A stretch of DNA of 64,000 bases from Ramlibacter henchirensis (GTDB lineage Bacteria > Pseudomonadota > Gammaproteobacteria > Burkholderiales > Burkholderiaceae_C): positions 434,001-498,000 of the forward strand of contig NZ_SMLM01000001.1 in assembly GCF_004682015.1 (NCBI RefSeq). The letters run 5' to 3'. The notes beneath the pieces are model-generated. The model had not been told where the DNA came from, searched no databases, and saw only the letters and a list, made by a program, of their open reading frames with translations. Position 1 is the first letter of the stretch; the number at the start of each line of letters is the position of its first letter. This document shows positions 49,398 through 58,994 of the stretch, piece after piece. The position numbers and the translations under genes were made by a program.

Positions 49398-51449
49398 GTG
49401 GCCGCTCATCGTGACATCGCCGCCCGGCGGACCGTGGCCCTCGTCGGTCCCAGCGGCTCAGGCAAGACCAGCCTGGTCGAAGCCTTGATGTGGAAGGCCG
49501 GCGCCATCGGCGCGCCCGGCAGCATTGAAAAAGGCAGCACCGTCTGCGACTGGGACGCGCTGGAGAAGCGATGGCTGCGCTCGCTCAACAGCAGCCTGGT
49601 GCACTTCGAGCACAACGGCATCACCACCCACCTGGTCGACACACCCGGGGCGCCGGACTTCCTGGGGCAGTCGCTGCCGGCGCTGGAGGCGGTGGAGACC
49701 GCGGCCGTCGTCATCAACGCGTCGACGGGCATCGAACCCGCCGCGACGCGCATGATGGAATGGGCGCGGCAGCGCGAGCGCGACCGCATCGTGGTGGTGA
49801 ACAAGATCGATTCCGCGGGCGTCAACTTCCAGGCGCTGGTGGAGCAGATCCAGGCCGCCTTCGGCAAGGAGTGCCTGCCCGTCAACCTGCCTTCGAAGTC
49901 GGGCGAGACCGTTCTCGATTGCTTCTGGACCGGCAGGCACGAGGGGCCGCCGCCGGTGTTCTCCTCGATCGAGGATGCGCACCGCGCCCTGATGGAGCAG
50001 GTGGTGGAAGTCGACCCGGCGTTCGTGGAGCGCTACCTCGAGGAAGGCGACGTCGATCCTGCCGAGCTGCACGCGACGCTGGAGCAGGCGCTGCGAGAAG
50101 GCCACCTGGTGCCGATCTGCTTCGTCTCGTCGCGCACCGGCGCGGGCGTGCCCGAGCTGCTGGACATCATCGAACGGCTGCTGCCCGACCCGACGGAGAG
50201 CAACCCGCCGGAGTTCCTGGAAGGCGAGGGCGATGCGGCGCGGCCGGTCCATTCGGTGGCGGACGCCGACAAGCACGTGCTCGCGCACGTCTTCAAGATC
50301 ACGCAGGACCCTTATGCCGGCAAGCTGGGCGTGGTGCGCGTGCACCAGGGCACCATCACGCGCGACAGCCAGCTCTATGTGGGAGACGGCCGGCGCCCTT
50401 TCAAGGTGGGGCACCTCTTCCGGCTGCAGGGCGGCAAGCTGGTGGGGGTGCAGGAGGCGGTGCCGGGCGACATCTGCGCCATCGCGAAGGTGGAGGAACT
50501 GCACTTCGACGCGGTGCTGCATGACGCCGCCGAAGACGCGCGCATGCACCTGAAGCCGCTGCCGTTCCCGGTGCCGGTGCACGGTCTGGCGATCGAGCCG
50601 AAGCGGCGCGGCGACGAGCAGCGCCTCTATGAAATCCTGCAGAAAGTCGTGAGCGAGGACCCGTGCCTGCGGATCGAGCAGACACCCGGTTCGAAGGAAA
50701 CGGTGGTGTACGGACTGGGCGAGCTGCACCTGCGCGCGCTGCTGGCGAGGCTGACCGAAGTGCACGGCTGCCAGGTCGACACCCGGCCGCCGCGCATCGC
50801 GTACCGCGAGACCATCCGGGCGCACGCCGAAGGGCACCACCGCCACAAGAAGCAGACCGGCGGCGCGGGCCAGTTCGGCGAAGTGTTCCTGCGTGTCGAG
50901 CCGCTGCCGCGCGGCGCGGGCTTCGAATTCCACGACGAGGTCAAGGGCGGCGCCATCCCGGGCAACTTCATGCCCGCGGTGGAGAAGGGCGTGCGGCAGG
51001 CCATGGAGCAGGGCGTGCTGACGGGCCACCAGGTGGTCGACCTGAAGGTGACGGTGTACGACGGCAAGCACCACACGGTGGACAGCAAGGAGATCGCGTT
51101 CGTCACCGCCGGCCGCAAGGCCTTGATCGCCGCGGTGCAGGCCGCGAAGCCCTGCGTGCTGGAGCCCATCGTCGACGTGGAGATCAGCGCTCCCTCCAAG
51201 GACCTGGGCGACATCACCGGCGACCTGGCCTCGCGCCGCGCGCAGGTGAGCGGCACGCAGTCCGGCGCCGACGGGCAGGTGACTGTGCTCGCGCAGGCGC
51301 CGCTGTCCGAGCTGTCGAGCTACCAGACGCGGCTGAACTCGCTCACGGCCGGGCAGGGCAGCTTCACGCTCGCGTTCAGCCACTACGAGCCGGTGCCGCC
51401 GAACGTGCAGGCGCAGCTGGCTGCGCAGTACAAGCCGAGGGAAGAGTAG
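49398..51449 (+). CDS. Elongation-factor-G-like GTPase
   Basis: A 683-residue EF-G paralogue with all five domains. G1 is GPSGSGKT (17-24), G4 NKID (135-138). The G3 motif reads DTPGAPDF (81-88) with Ala85 where translocating EF-G has the GTPase-activating His. Domain IV contains the HKKQTGGAGQFGEV stretch. Start GTG at 49398 has AAGGAG 7 bases upstream; a TTG further up would place the ribosome site inside the gene. It stands alone rather than in the str operon. Its role may be ribosome rescue, recycling or a stress-specific function; ordinary translocation is less likely. Confidence 0.92.
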   Translation: MAAHRDIAARRTVALVGPSGSGKTSLVEALMWKAGAIGAPGSIEKGSTVCDWDALEKRWLRSLNSSLVHFEHNGITTHLVDTPGAPDFLGQSLPALEAVETAAVVINASTGIEPAATRMMEWARQRERDRIVVVNKIDSAGVNFQALVEQIQAAFGKECLPVNLPSKSGETVLDCFWTGRHEGPPPVFSSIEDAHRALMEQVVEVDPAFVERYLEEGDVDPAELHATLEQALREGHLVPICFVSSRTGAGVPELLDIIERLLPDPTESNPPEFLEGEGDAARPVHSVADADKHVLAHVFKITQDPYAGKLGVVRVHQGTITRDSQLYVGDGRRPFKVGHLFRLQGGKLVGVQEAVPGDICAIAKVEELHFDAVLHDAAEDARMHLKPLPFPVPVHGLAIEPKRRGDEQRLYEILQKVVSEDPCLRIEQTPGSKETVVYGLGELHLRALLARLTEVHGCQVDTRPPRIAYRETIRAHAEGHHRHKKQTGGAGQFGEVFLRVEPLPRGAGFEFHDEVKGGAIPGNFMPAVEKGVRQAMEQGVLTGHQVVDLKVTVYDGKHHTVDSKEIAFVTAGRKALIAAVQAAKPCVLEPIVDVEISAPSKDLGDITGDLASRRAQVSGTQSGADGQVTVLAQAPLSELSSYQTRLNSLTAGQGSFTLAFSHYEPVPPNVQAQLAAQYKPREE

Positions 51450-51785
51450 GGCGCTCCGGCGCGTGGTGCTCTCAGGCCACGCCGCACGCGGGCCGCAGCT
51501 TGAAGAGGTCACGAAATGTGGCCTTGTCGCTTCTCGTCCGACGGCGTTTACCGCGCCTGCTCATGTGCCGCGATCGATGGTGCAGGCTCGAGTCGTTCTC
51601 GTCTTCGGCACATCGCATTCGAACTGACGCAGCGCAGGGACTGCCACGGCCAGTTCACAGCGCTTGCAAATTGGTGCTCGCTCCGCGGACTTCGCGGTGG
51701 ATGGTGGCCCGGCTGCGCGTTGCTGCGTTCGCGCAGCAGGCCATTCCGGCGATGAGAAGGCAGCACCCACCATCTGGAGCAATCA
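51450..51785. other. 336-bp region without a recognised gene
   Basis: Between the EF-G-like gene and the Asp-box lipoprotein gene. A plus-strand frame at 51516-51755 has a Cys/Arg-rich product without a ribosome site and is not accepted. The last 60 bases should hold the lipoprotein promoter; GGAGCAATCA precedes its ATG. No clear terminator was seen. Confidence 0.45.
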
Positions 51786-53168
51786 ATGAAGGAGACAACG
51801 AAGAGCAGGCTGCGCCTGTCGCTTGCGTTCACGGCTTTGTGGCTGAGTGCTTGCGGGGGCGGAGGCGACTCGGATACCACGATCGTCACGCCGCCGGCGC
51901 CTGCGCCTGCGGCCGGGCAAGGGCCCGTCGCCGCGCCTGGGCCTGTTGCAGGCGCGCCTGGTCCGGCACCGGCACCCGGACCGGCACCCGTGCCGGCGCC
52001 GGCGCCCACAGCGGCGCTCGGGACAAGCTTCACGGCCACGGGTCCGTCGGACGTCTGGCATTGGTTGTCTTCGAGTGACGACGGCCAGGTCATGGTGGCT
52101 GGCCAAGCGAACCTCTCTCCACTCGCCGCCCAGAGCTTCCTCAGCATCTCCCGTGACGGCGGGCAGTCCTGGGTCGAGAACCCAGGGGCAACCGCGGGCA
52201 TCTGGATCGGCGCCGATGTATCGGGTGATGGCACTCGCATTGCGGCAGTGCAGTTCCAGGGCGGCGGCCTGTTCATGTCCGTGGACAACGGCACGACGTT
52301 CACTCCGGTGGCGTTGCCCGCGACCGTTTCGACCGCGCCGCCGGGACCGTCATTCGAATCGGTGACGCTGACGCAGGACGGCAGCCGCGTTGTCGCTGCC
52401 ATCCGCAATGGTCCCGTCATCGTGGGTGACGTGGGCGCGACCGGCGCCGTCACCTGGCTCACGCCCACGGGTCTGCCGACCAGCGCGGGCTGGCGCTCGG
52501 TCGACAGCTCGGCCAGCGGCGATGTGATCGTGGCGGTGGCAGAGGACCCGGTGGTCTTCGTCTCGCGCGACGGTGGCCTGAACTGGAACCCGTTGGCCGT
52601 GATCGTCGGCGCCGACCCCATCCTCGACCAGAACTGGTACCGCGTGAAGGTGTCCGCCGACGGGCTGACCATTGCCATGGCGGGCAACCTGTTCGGCGGC
52701 AATGAAGGGAACGGCATCTACGTTTCGAAGGACAGCGGGATCACCTTCGAGCGCGCGATCGACCTGGTGGGCGACTACACGGCCATCGCCATGTCCGCCG
52801 ACGGCGGCGTGATTGGTGCCACCCTTTCCAACCCGAGCGGCACCGGGACGGGCCAAGTGCTGCTGTCGACCAACGGCGGCACGAGCTTCGCGCCTCTGCC
52901 GGTCAACGTGGGCGGCACGCCCGCTGCGGACACTGACTGGCGCGCGATCACGATGAATGCGGACGCAACTCGCATGGCGGTGGCGGCCGGGCGCTTCCTG
53001 ACGAATGGCACGGGGCAGATCTACCTCTCGACGGGTACTGCGCCTCCTCCGCCGACTACGACGACCCCGACGAGCTCGACGCCCACAACGACCACGACGA
53101 CGTTGATCACTCCGACGAGCTCGACGCCTTCAGGCACTTCGACGACCTCGACGCTGGCACAACAGTGA
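51786..53168 (+). CDS. Lipoprotein with Asp-box (BNR-like) beta-propeller repeats
   Basis: A 460-residue exported protein. Signal with lipobox LSAC (Cys23) followed by Gly-rich and Ala/Pro-rich linker (30-77). The body holds repeated S-x-D-x-G-x-x-W/F units: SISRDGGQSW, MSVDNGTTF, VSRDGGLNW, VSKDSGITF and LSTNGGTSF, as in sialidase and WD40/YVTN-like propellers. Sialidase catalytic residues are not evident. The last 45 residues are almost only Thr, Pro and Ser. It is probably a cell-surface propeller of unknown ligand. A terminator follows its stop. Confidence 0.78.
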   Translation: MKETTKSRLRLSLAFTALWLSACGGGGDSDTTIVTPPAPAPAAGQGPVAAPGPVAGAPGPAPAPGPAPVPAPAPTAALGTSFTATGPSDVWHWLSSSDDGQVMVAGQANLSPLAAQSFLSISRDGGQSWVENPGATAGIWIGADVSGDGTRIAAVQFQGGGLFMSVDNGTTFTPVALPATVSTAPPGPSFESVTLTQDGSRVVAAIRNGPVIVGDVGATGAVTWLTPTGLPTSAGWRSVDSSASGDVIVAVAEDPVVFVSRDGGLNWNPLAVIVGADPILDQNWYRVKVSADGLTIAMAGNLFGGNEGNGIYVSKDSGITFERAIDLVGDYTAIAMSADGGVIGATLSNPSGTGTGQVLLSTNGGTSFAPLPVNVGGTPAADTDWRAITMNADATRMAVAAGRFLTNGTGQIYLSTGTAPPPPTTTTPTSSTPTTTTTTLITPTSSTPSGTSTTSTLAQQ

Positions 53169-53172
53169 GAAA

Positions 53173-53210
53173 GCAGGTCTCCGCTCTCGAGAGCAGGAGG
53201 CCTTCTTCTT
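53173..53210 (+). terminator. Rho-independent terminator after the Asp-box lipoprotein gene
   Basis: The stem GGTCTCCGCTCTC / GAGAGCAGGAGGCC (one bulge, one mismatch) closes on a tight loop and is followed by TTCTTCTTC, 5 bases after the stop codon. An AAG/CTT extension lengthens the stem. Confidence 0.6.
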
Positions 53211-53262
53211 CGACGGGGCGCTATCCTGATCGGCCCAACAAAGCCGACCGCAGGAAAAGCGC

Positions 53263-54981
53263 ATGAAGAACTTGAATCCGCGACACGGCCTGACCGTCGC
53301 TGCGCTGACCGCGCTCGCCGGCTGTGCGCAGCTTCCCACCAGCAAGGCGCCTCTCGCCACGCCCGTGCCCTTGCAGCAATGCGAAGCCCTCGCCGGCATG
53401 ACGATCCCCGCCTCGCGCATCGGGCTGCCCACCGGCGGCGCGGTGATCGCCACGGCCCAGCGCGCCCCCGAAGTCGCGCCGTACAAGGATGCGGAGGGCG
53501 AGCACCTGCTGCCCACCCCGCCGCGCTGCGTGGTGCAGGGCCGCGTGCTGCCGGTCGATCCCGCCGCACCGCCGGTGCAGTTCGCCGTCAACCTGCCGTT
53601 GACCAACTGGAACGGCCGCGCGCTGCAGTCGGGCGGCGGCGGCCTGGGCGGCGTGGTCATCACGGCGCCGGGCAACAAGGCTTCGGGCCGCTTCGACCCC
53701 AACCCGCTCAACGTGCCGTACCCGATCACCCAGGGCTACGCCACCTTTGGCAGCGACCAGGGCCACGTGCGCGGCGACTTCCGCTTCACGCGCAACGAAG
53801 AGGCGATGCGCAACTGGGCCTACGAGGAGATCAAGAAGACACGCGACGCCGCCATGGCCGTGATCCAGGCCGCGTACGGCCGCGCGCCGACGCACGTGTT
53901 CTTCAGCGGCGAGTCCGCCGGTGGTCGCGAGGCGATGCGCGCGGCCCAGAAGTTCCCGGACGACTACGACGGCGTCATCGCCACTTCGCCCGTGCTGAGC
54001 TGGTACGCGATCCACCTGTTCGACAACAACGTGCGCGACAAGCTGATCGACGGCGGCATGCTCGATGCGCGCGCGATCAAGCTGGTGGCCGACCGCACGC
54101 GCGCGAGCTGCGATGCGGCGGACGGGTTGCGCGACGGTATCGTCGCGAAGTACCTGGAATGCCCCAACGACGCGGCGCAGCTGCAATGCGCAGCCGGCCA
54201 GGCCGCCGGCAGCTGCCTCACACCGGCGCAAGTGGGCGCCGTGAACGCGCTGCGCGAACCCCGCGCGATCGGCGTGCCGTTCGCCAACGGCATCACGCGC
54301 GTTCCCGGCTTCGGCGTGACGGGCGACGAGGACGGCGCGCCCTGGCAGTGGTCGTTCTATGCGATCGGCACCGAGGCGCCGACGCGCCCGCTGCCGCCGG
54401 GCATGGGCTTCGAGCCGCGGCGCGGCGCCATCCTCAACTTCGGCGCCTTCCTCATCCGGCACACCATCGTGCAGCGCGACGACTTCGATCCCTACAACTT
54501 CGACCCGCGTCCGCATGCCGCGCGAATCATGCAGCTGTCGCAGATGTTCGATGCGACCGATCCCGACCTTTCTCGCTTCGCGTCGCGCGGCGGGAAGATG
54601 ATCGTGGTGCATCCCTCGGCCGACAACGCGGCGCCGCTCACCATGGCCGCCGAGTACTACGGCAGCGTCGTCGCCAGGCTCGGGCAGGCTCGCACCGACT
54701 CCTTCATGCGTCTGTACGTGCCGCCGGGTGGCAGCCACAACGCGGGCAACACCAGCCAGGTGAATGCGCTGGCCATGATGGAGGACTGGGTGCTGCGCGG
54801 CGTCACGCCGCCGGACGCGCCGGTGGGCTACGACCTGGCGATCGCGGACATGCGCTTCATCCGTTCCATGCCCGCCTGCCGCTTCCCGGCCTGGCCGCGC
54901 TACAACGGCAGCGGCGATCCGCAGCAGGCGTCGAGCTTCACCTGCGTGCCGCGGGACGACCTGAAGTACGTGCAGCAGTAA
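53263..54981 (+). CDS. Tannase/feruloyl-esterase-family lipoprotein
   Basis: A 572-residue serine hydrolase. The signal has lipobox LAGC (Cys21). The nucleophile is Ser218 in FFSGESAGG; in most tannases this reads GCS with a Cys that pairs beside the triad, but here that position is Glu. The acid and His are expected in the MIVVHPSADNAAPL and PPGGSHNAGNT regions. Tannase-family motifs GYATFGSDQGH and RNWAYEEIKKTRDAA are present. The family includes MHETase and feruloyl esterases; release of a phenolic acid from an ester would suit the aromatic pathways nearby. AGGAAA precedes the ATG. Confidence 0.88.
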   Translation: MKNLNPRHGLTVAALTALAGCAQLPTSKAPLATPVPLQQCEALAGMTIPASRIGLPTGGAVIATAQRAPEVAPYKDAEGEHLLPTPPRCVVQGRVLPVDPAAPPVQFAVNLPLTNWNGRALQSGGGGLGGVVITAPGNKASGRFDPNPLNVPYPITQGYATFGSDQGHVRGDFRFTRNEEAMRNWAYEEIKKTRDAAMAVIQAAYGRAPTHVFFSGESAGGREAMRAAQKFPDDYDGVIATSPVLSWYAIHLFDNNVRDKLIDGGMLDARAIKLVADRTRASCDAADGLRDGIVAKYLECPNDAAQLQCAAGQAAGSCLTPAQVGAVNALREPRAIGVPFANGITRVPGFGVTGDEDGAPWQWSFYAIGTEAPTRPLPPGMGFEPRRGAILNFGAFLIRHTIVQRDDFDPYNFDPRPHAARIMQLSQMFDATDPDLSRFASRGGKMIVVHPSADNAAPLTMAAEYYGSVVARLGQARTDSFMRLYVPPGGSHNAGNTSQVNALAMMEDWVLRGVTPPDAPVGYDLAIADMRFIRSMPACRFPAWPRYNGSGDPQQASSFTCVPRDDLKYVQQ

Positions 54982-55098
54982 GCGGACGGTCCAGCGCGGT
55001 CTCGTAACGACGTCGGCGACTTGTATCCGCATGAAATGCCCGGGCCTGCCCCGGCGTTCATCCGGTGAGTGCGTTTCGCACGACGTCAAGGAGACTGT

Positions 55099-55596
55099 AT
55101 GGCTCGCTTCGCTCCCCTGGCCCGGCTGGCGGCCGTCGTCGGCATTTCCCTCTTCCATGCGAGCGTCGCGCTGGCCGACGATCCGCTCGCGCGGTTCCGG
55201 GGCGGCATCGGCTCGCAGCCGCTCGCGGCCGCAGGCGCGCCGAACAATGTGTTCGACGTGAACCCCGGAGGCCGTCCGTGGGTGATCGAGCGGCTCAGCG
55301 CGGACGTGCAGGTGGACGGCCGCATCCGCGTGGACGGCCGTGGCCTGCTGCTGGCCGGCGGCAACGGCATCGGCACGCCGGGCGGACAGACGGTGCGCGC
55401 CCGCCTGTTCTGCGCGGGCGTGCCGCACGATTCGGACGAAACCGATGCGCTGGATGCGGAAGGCGATTTCCGCCTTGGCGGTTTCCTCACGCCGCGTCCG
55501 CCGAACCCCTGCAACACCCCCGTGCTGCTGATCGTGAACGTGCCCACGACCGCGGCCGCGCCGGTCTGGTTCGCGGCCGGGATCCCGAAGCGCTGA
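55099..55596 (+). CDS. Exported protein of unknown function, 165 residues
   Basis: A secreted protein with signal peptide (MARFAPLARLAAVVG to VALADDP) and a mature part rich in Gly and Pro, with segments VDGRIRVDGRGLLLAGG and TVRARLFCAGVPHDSDETDAL that suggest a small beta-sandwich with one likely disulfide. AAGGAGACTGT precedes the ATG at 55099. A strong terminator follows. No family recognised. Confidence 0.75.
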   Translation: MARFAPLARLAAVVGISLFHASVALADDPLARFRGGIGSQPLAAAGAPNNVFDVNPGGRPWVIERLSADVQVDGRIRVDGRGLLLAGGNGIGTPGGQTVRARLFCAGVPHDSDETDALDAEGDFRLGGFLTPRPPNPCNTPVLLIVNVPTTAAAPVWFAAGIPKR

Positions 55597-55607
55597 GGCG
55601 GCAGCGG

Positions 55608-55645
55608 ACAGAACACAGAGGCACTCTGTGTTCTGTTCTCTCTTC
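55608..55645 (+). terminator. Rho-independent terminator, 13-bp perfect stem
   Basis: ACAGAACACAGAG and CTCTGTGTTCTGT are perfect complements around a GCA loop, followed by TCTCTCTTC. It lies 12 bp after the stop of the exported protein gene and argues that the next gene starts after it, at 55736. Confidence 0.75.
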
Positions 55646-55735
55646 AATACCCTCCGCGATTTCGCGAGCGTCCTGCTCGACGAAGCGGCTGCGGTCCTAC
55701 AAGGCGCTCGTCGGCGCGGCGCGAGTATTGCCGAC

Positions 55736-56296
55736 ATGAACGCGTTGCGACGCCGCCATCTGCTTGCACTGCCGCTGGCCGGCGTGCTGGCCGGCTGCGC
55801 CAGCACGCCACCCCCGGCCACCGTGCAGGTCTTCACCAGCCAGCCGCAAGTGGCGCCCGGCTCGACGTACCGCTACGAGCGCCTGCCGTCGCAGGCGGCC
55901 CGGCAAGGCGAACTGGAGGCGGCCGCGGACGCGCTGCTCGCACGCGCGGGGCTGCGGCGCGACGACGCCTCGCCGCGCCTGGCCGTTCAGCTCGCGGTCA
56001 GCCAGGAAACCTACGCAGCCGGCTCCGGCTGGGGCGGGTCGTCCGTGGGCATCGGCCTCGGCAGCAGCGGCCGCCACAGCGGCGTCGGCATCGGGCTCGG
56101 TTTCCCGATCGGCGGATTCGGCGCGCAGTCATCGCAACGCGTCGACGTGCAGATGCGCGACGTGGCGACCGGCCAGGTGGTTTTCCAGTCGCAGGCCAGC
56201 GGCGGCGCGAGCGCGGCGTCGCTGCTGGAAGCGGCGCTGCGTGACTTCCCGAACGCGGCGCCCGGCATGCGGCAGGTTCCGCTGGCGAGCTACTGA
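55736..56296 (+). CDS. DUF4136-family lipoprotein
   Basis: A 186-residue lipoprotein. The start at 55736 (MNALRRRHLLALPLAG) gives a signal with lipobox LAGC (Cys21); a longer frame upstream would run through a terminator. The mature part has the STYRYERLPSQAARQ opening and repeated glycine-rich strands GSSVGIGLGSSGRHSGVGIGLG, then VDVQMRDVATGQVVFQSQA, typical of DUF4136. Function unknown; such proteins are envelope-associated. The SGNH hydrolase gene follows after 4 bp. Confidence 0.83.
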   Translation: MNALRRRHLLALPLAGVLAGCASTPPPATVQVFTSQPQVAPGSTYRYERLPSQAARQGELEAAADALLARAGLRRDDASPRLAVQLAVSQETYAAGSGWGGSSVGIGLGSSGRHSGVGIGLGFPIGGFGAQSSQRVDVQMRDVATGQVVFQSQASGGASAASLLEAALRDFPNAAPGMRQVPLASY

Positions 56297-56300
56297 GTCG

Positions 56301-57485
56301 ATGAACGCCACGGCGCCGGGCTTCATGCGACGGACGTTCGCCGCGGCGCTGGCGGCGATCGCGGTGACGGCCGGTGTGGGCTGCGGAGGCGGCGGTGGCG
56401 ATGGCGGCAGTCCGGCGCCCTCGCCGGCGCCGCTGGCGGCATCGGGCGCCCCTGTCTCGCGCCTGTTCGTGGCGGGCGACAGCCTCGCCGATGTCGGCAC
56501 TTTCGGCCTGAAGGCGACGGTGCAGAACGCGGCCAACCCGGGCCAGGGTTATCCGGTCTACCCGGAGATCCTTGCCGGCGAACTGGGCGCCGGCCCCCAG
56601 TGCAACTTCTTTTCCAGCAGCAATGGCCTGGCGTTCAGGACCAACGAAGGCTGCACCAATTTCGCGGTGGGCGGCGCGAGCATCGTCAACCCGGTCACGA
56701 GGGGCGGCGGCGCAGTGCCGCTGTCGCTGGAGCACCAGCTCGAAAAGGCGGTGGAATCCAATGGCGGCGGTTGGGGAGCGGGCGACCTGTTCGTGGTGGA
56801 CGCCGGCGGCAATGACGCAGCCGGCCTGGCGGATGCCTACCTCGGCGCTCGCGCCGGCGGCGCGGGGCGGACGACGTACCTGGCCCTGCTGTCGCAACAA
56901 CTCGACGCCTCCACCATTGCGCAGGCGCTCGCGCAATCGGACGGCGAGGCGGTCGCCGCGGGCCTGTACATGCAGCGGCTGGCGCAGACCTACTGGACCA
57001 CCGTGAAGGCCAACACGCTGGACAAGGGCGCTGCTCGCGTCGCTGTGGTCAACGTGCCCGACATCACGCTCACCCCTCGCTTCAGGAGCATCGTGGCCGA
57101 GCTCGCGGCCGTCGAAGGCGCGCCGGCGGCCACGGCCTTCCAGACGGCGCTGCGGCAATGGATCGCCGGCTTCAACGCCGAGCTCGCGAGGCTCGCGGCC
57201 GGCGAGCCGCGCGTCGTGGTGGTGCCGTACTTCGAGGACTTCACTGCGCATGCGGCCAATCCCGCCGCGTTCGGACTCACCAACGCCAGCGACGAATCCT
57301 GCCCGCCCGGCGACTTCCCCGCCTGCACGGATGCCGCCCTCGACGGCTCGCCGCGCGTCGCCGGGCTCGCGCCGGGCTGGTGGAAGACCTGGTACTACTC
57401 CGACGAGTTCCATCCTTCGCCGCGCGGCCATGAGCTGCTCGCCGCAACGGTGAGCCGCGCGCTCGTTCAGGCCGGCTGGCGCTAG
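56301..57485 (+). CDS. SGNH/GDSL-family lipase-like lipoprotein
   Basis: A 394-residue exported esterase. Signal with Cys28 followed by poly-Gly and Ala/Pro linker. Block I is VAGDSLADVG with Ser61; block III DAGGNDAAG supplies the Asn; the catalytic pair is Asp368 and His371 in YYSDEFHPSPRGH. This arrangement is that of outer-membrane-type GDSL esterases without an autotransporter barrel. Four bases separate it from the DUF4136 gene, so they are cotranscribed. Substrate unknown, short acyl esters likely. Confidence 0.88.
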   Translation: MNATAPGFMRRTFAAALAAIAVTAGVGCGGGGGDGGSPAPSPAPLAASGAPVSRLFVAGDSLADVGTFGLKATVQNAANPGQGYPVYPEILAGELGAGPQCNFFSSSNGLAFRTNEGCTNFAVGGASIVNPVTRGGGAVPLSLEHQLEKAVESNGGGWGAGDLFVVDAGGNDAAGLADAYLGARAGGAGRTTYLALLSQQLDASTIAQALAQSDGEAVAAGLYMQRLAQTYWTTVKANTLDKGAARVAVVNVPDITLTPRFRSIVAELAAVEGAPAATAFQTALRQWIAGFNAELARLAAGEPRVVVVPYFEDFTAHAANPAAFGLTNASDESCPPGDFPACTDAALDGSPRVAGLAPGWWKTWYYSDEFHPSPRGHELLAATVSRALVQAGWR

Positions 57486-57647
57486 GCGACGCACCTTCGC
57501 CTCATCAAAGCGGCGCCGGGTGGCGATCTCCTACAAGCCCGCAGCCCCTCGGAAGACAGACGCGGCATGCGCGCGGGCTATGGTGGATCGGGCCGCGAGC
57601 GCTCGTTCGGCGCCGACGGCGACCGTCCCATGGAGGAACCCACGGTG

Positions 57648-58994
57648 ATGCAAGGCCTGCGGTCCGAGGGCACGCTGATCGACGCGCTGCGCCCGCACCT
57701 GCTGCCGCTGTCCGGCGGCGCGAGCGACCATGACGCGCTGCTCGGGATGATCGGCAACGCACGCTTCGCTCTCCTGGGCGAGGCGTCGCACGGCACGGCC
57801 GAGTTCTATCGCGAGCGGATCCGAATCACGCGGCGGCTGATCACCGAACGGGGCTTCACCGCCGTGGTGGTGGAGGCCGACTGGCCGGACGCGTGGCGAG
57901 TCAACCGCTATGTGCGGGGGCGCTCCGACGATCCCGATGCCGTGTCGGCGCTCTCGGGCTTCCAGCGATTCCCCGCCTGGATGTGGCGCAACACCGAAGT
58001 GCGTGACTTCATCGAGTGGCTGCGCGAGTTCAACCGCGGCCGCCCTCTCGCGCGGCAGGTGGGCTTCTACGGCATGGACCTCTACAGCCTGTACGGGTCG
58101 ATCCAGGTGGTGCTGCAGTACCTCGACCGCGTCGACCCCGACCAGGCGCGCAAGGCACGGGCGCGCTATGCATGCTTCGACCATGCGGACCAGGACAGCC
58201 AGTCCTACGGCTACGGCGCCAGCCATGGCCTGAGCCCCAGCTGCGAGGACGAGGCCGTCCAGCAGCTGCGCGACATGAACCGGCTGGTGGCGACCACGCC
58301 GCCCGGCGCAGGCGGCGCCGACAACGACGAGCTGTTCTTCGCCCAGCAGAACGCCCGGCTGGTGCGCAACGCGGAGGAGTACTACCGGACCATGTTCCGC
58401 GGCCGCGTGTCGTCCTGGAATCTGCGGGACAGCCACATGCTGGAGACGGTGCAGGCCCTCGACCGGCACCTGGGCGCGACCGGTGCGCCCTCGCGCATGG
58501 CCCTGTGGGCGCACAACTCGCACCTGGGCGACGCCAGTGCGACGCAGATGGGCGAGCTGGGCGAGTGGAACGTCGGCCAGCTGATGCGCGACCGCTATGC
58601 GGCCGACGCCGTGCTGGTGGGCTTCAGCACGCACAGGGGCTGGGTCACGGCGGCAAACGACTGGGACGAGCCGGCGCAGCGCAAGCGCGTTCGCGACGGT
58701 CTGCCCGGCAGCTGGGAAGACGCGTTCCACTGCGTCGGCATGGATGGATTCATGCTGCCGCTGCGGGGCAACGAGGCGTTGAGGCCGGTCGCCAACAAGC
58801 GGCGGCTGCAGCGCGCCATCGGCGTGATCTACCGTCCGGAGACGGAGCGCCAGAGCCACTACTTCGACACGCGCCTCGCGGACCAGTTCGACGCGATGAT
58901 CCACATCGACGAGACCCATGCGCTGGAGCCGCTCGACCCGGAAGGGGCCTGGACCGGCATCGAAGCCCCCGAGACCTTCCCTTCGGGCGTGTGA
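57648..58994 (+). CDS. Erythromycin-esterase-family protein
   Basis: A 448-residue protein of the Ere-like family (EreA/EreB and succinoglycan-biosynthesis homologues). Family motifs are LLGEASHGTAEF (43-53), VEADWPDAW, NTEVRDFIEWLREFN and MALWAHNSHLGD with the catalytic-type His. The ATG at 57648 has GGAGGA 10 bases upstream; ATG 57630 and 57567 are alternatives. Most chromosomal members are not proven macrolide esterases and have unknown substrates. It stands alone. Confidence 0.88.
   Translation: MQGLRSEGTLIDALRPHLLPLSGGASDHDALLGMIGNARFALLGEASHGTAEFYRERIRITRRLITERGFTAVVVEADWPDAWRVNRYVRGRSDDPDAVSALSGFQRFPAWMWRNTEVRDFIEWLREFNRGRPLARQVGFYGMDLYSLYGSIQVVLQYLDRVDPDQARKARARYACFDHADQDSQSYGYGASHGLSPSCEDEAVQQLRDMNRLVATTPPGAGGADNDELFFAQQNARLVRNAEEYYRTMFRGRVSSWNLRDSHMLETVQALDRHLGATGAPSRMALWAHNSHLGDASATQMGELGEWNVGQLMRDRYAADAVLVGFSTHRGWVTAANDWDEPAQRKRVRDGLPGSWEDAFHCVGMDGFMLPLRGNEALRPVANKRRLQRAIGVIYRPETERQSHYFDTRLADQFDAMIHIDETHALEPLDPEGAWTGIEAPETFPSGV

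Noticed and set aside
51516..51755. 79-codon plus-strand frame between the EF-G-like and propeller genes
   Set aside because: Cys/Arg/Trp-rich product without ribosome site; typical of non-coding GC-rich DNA.
57648..58994. Calling the Ere-family protein a macrolide resistance gene
   Set aside because: Family motifs are present, but most chromosomal members are unproven and nothing in the context suggests a resistance cassette.
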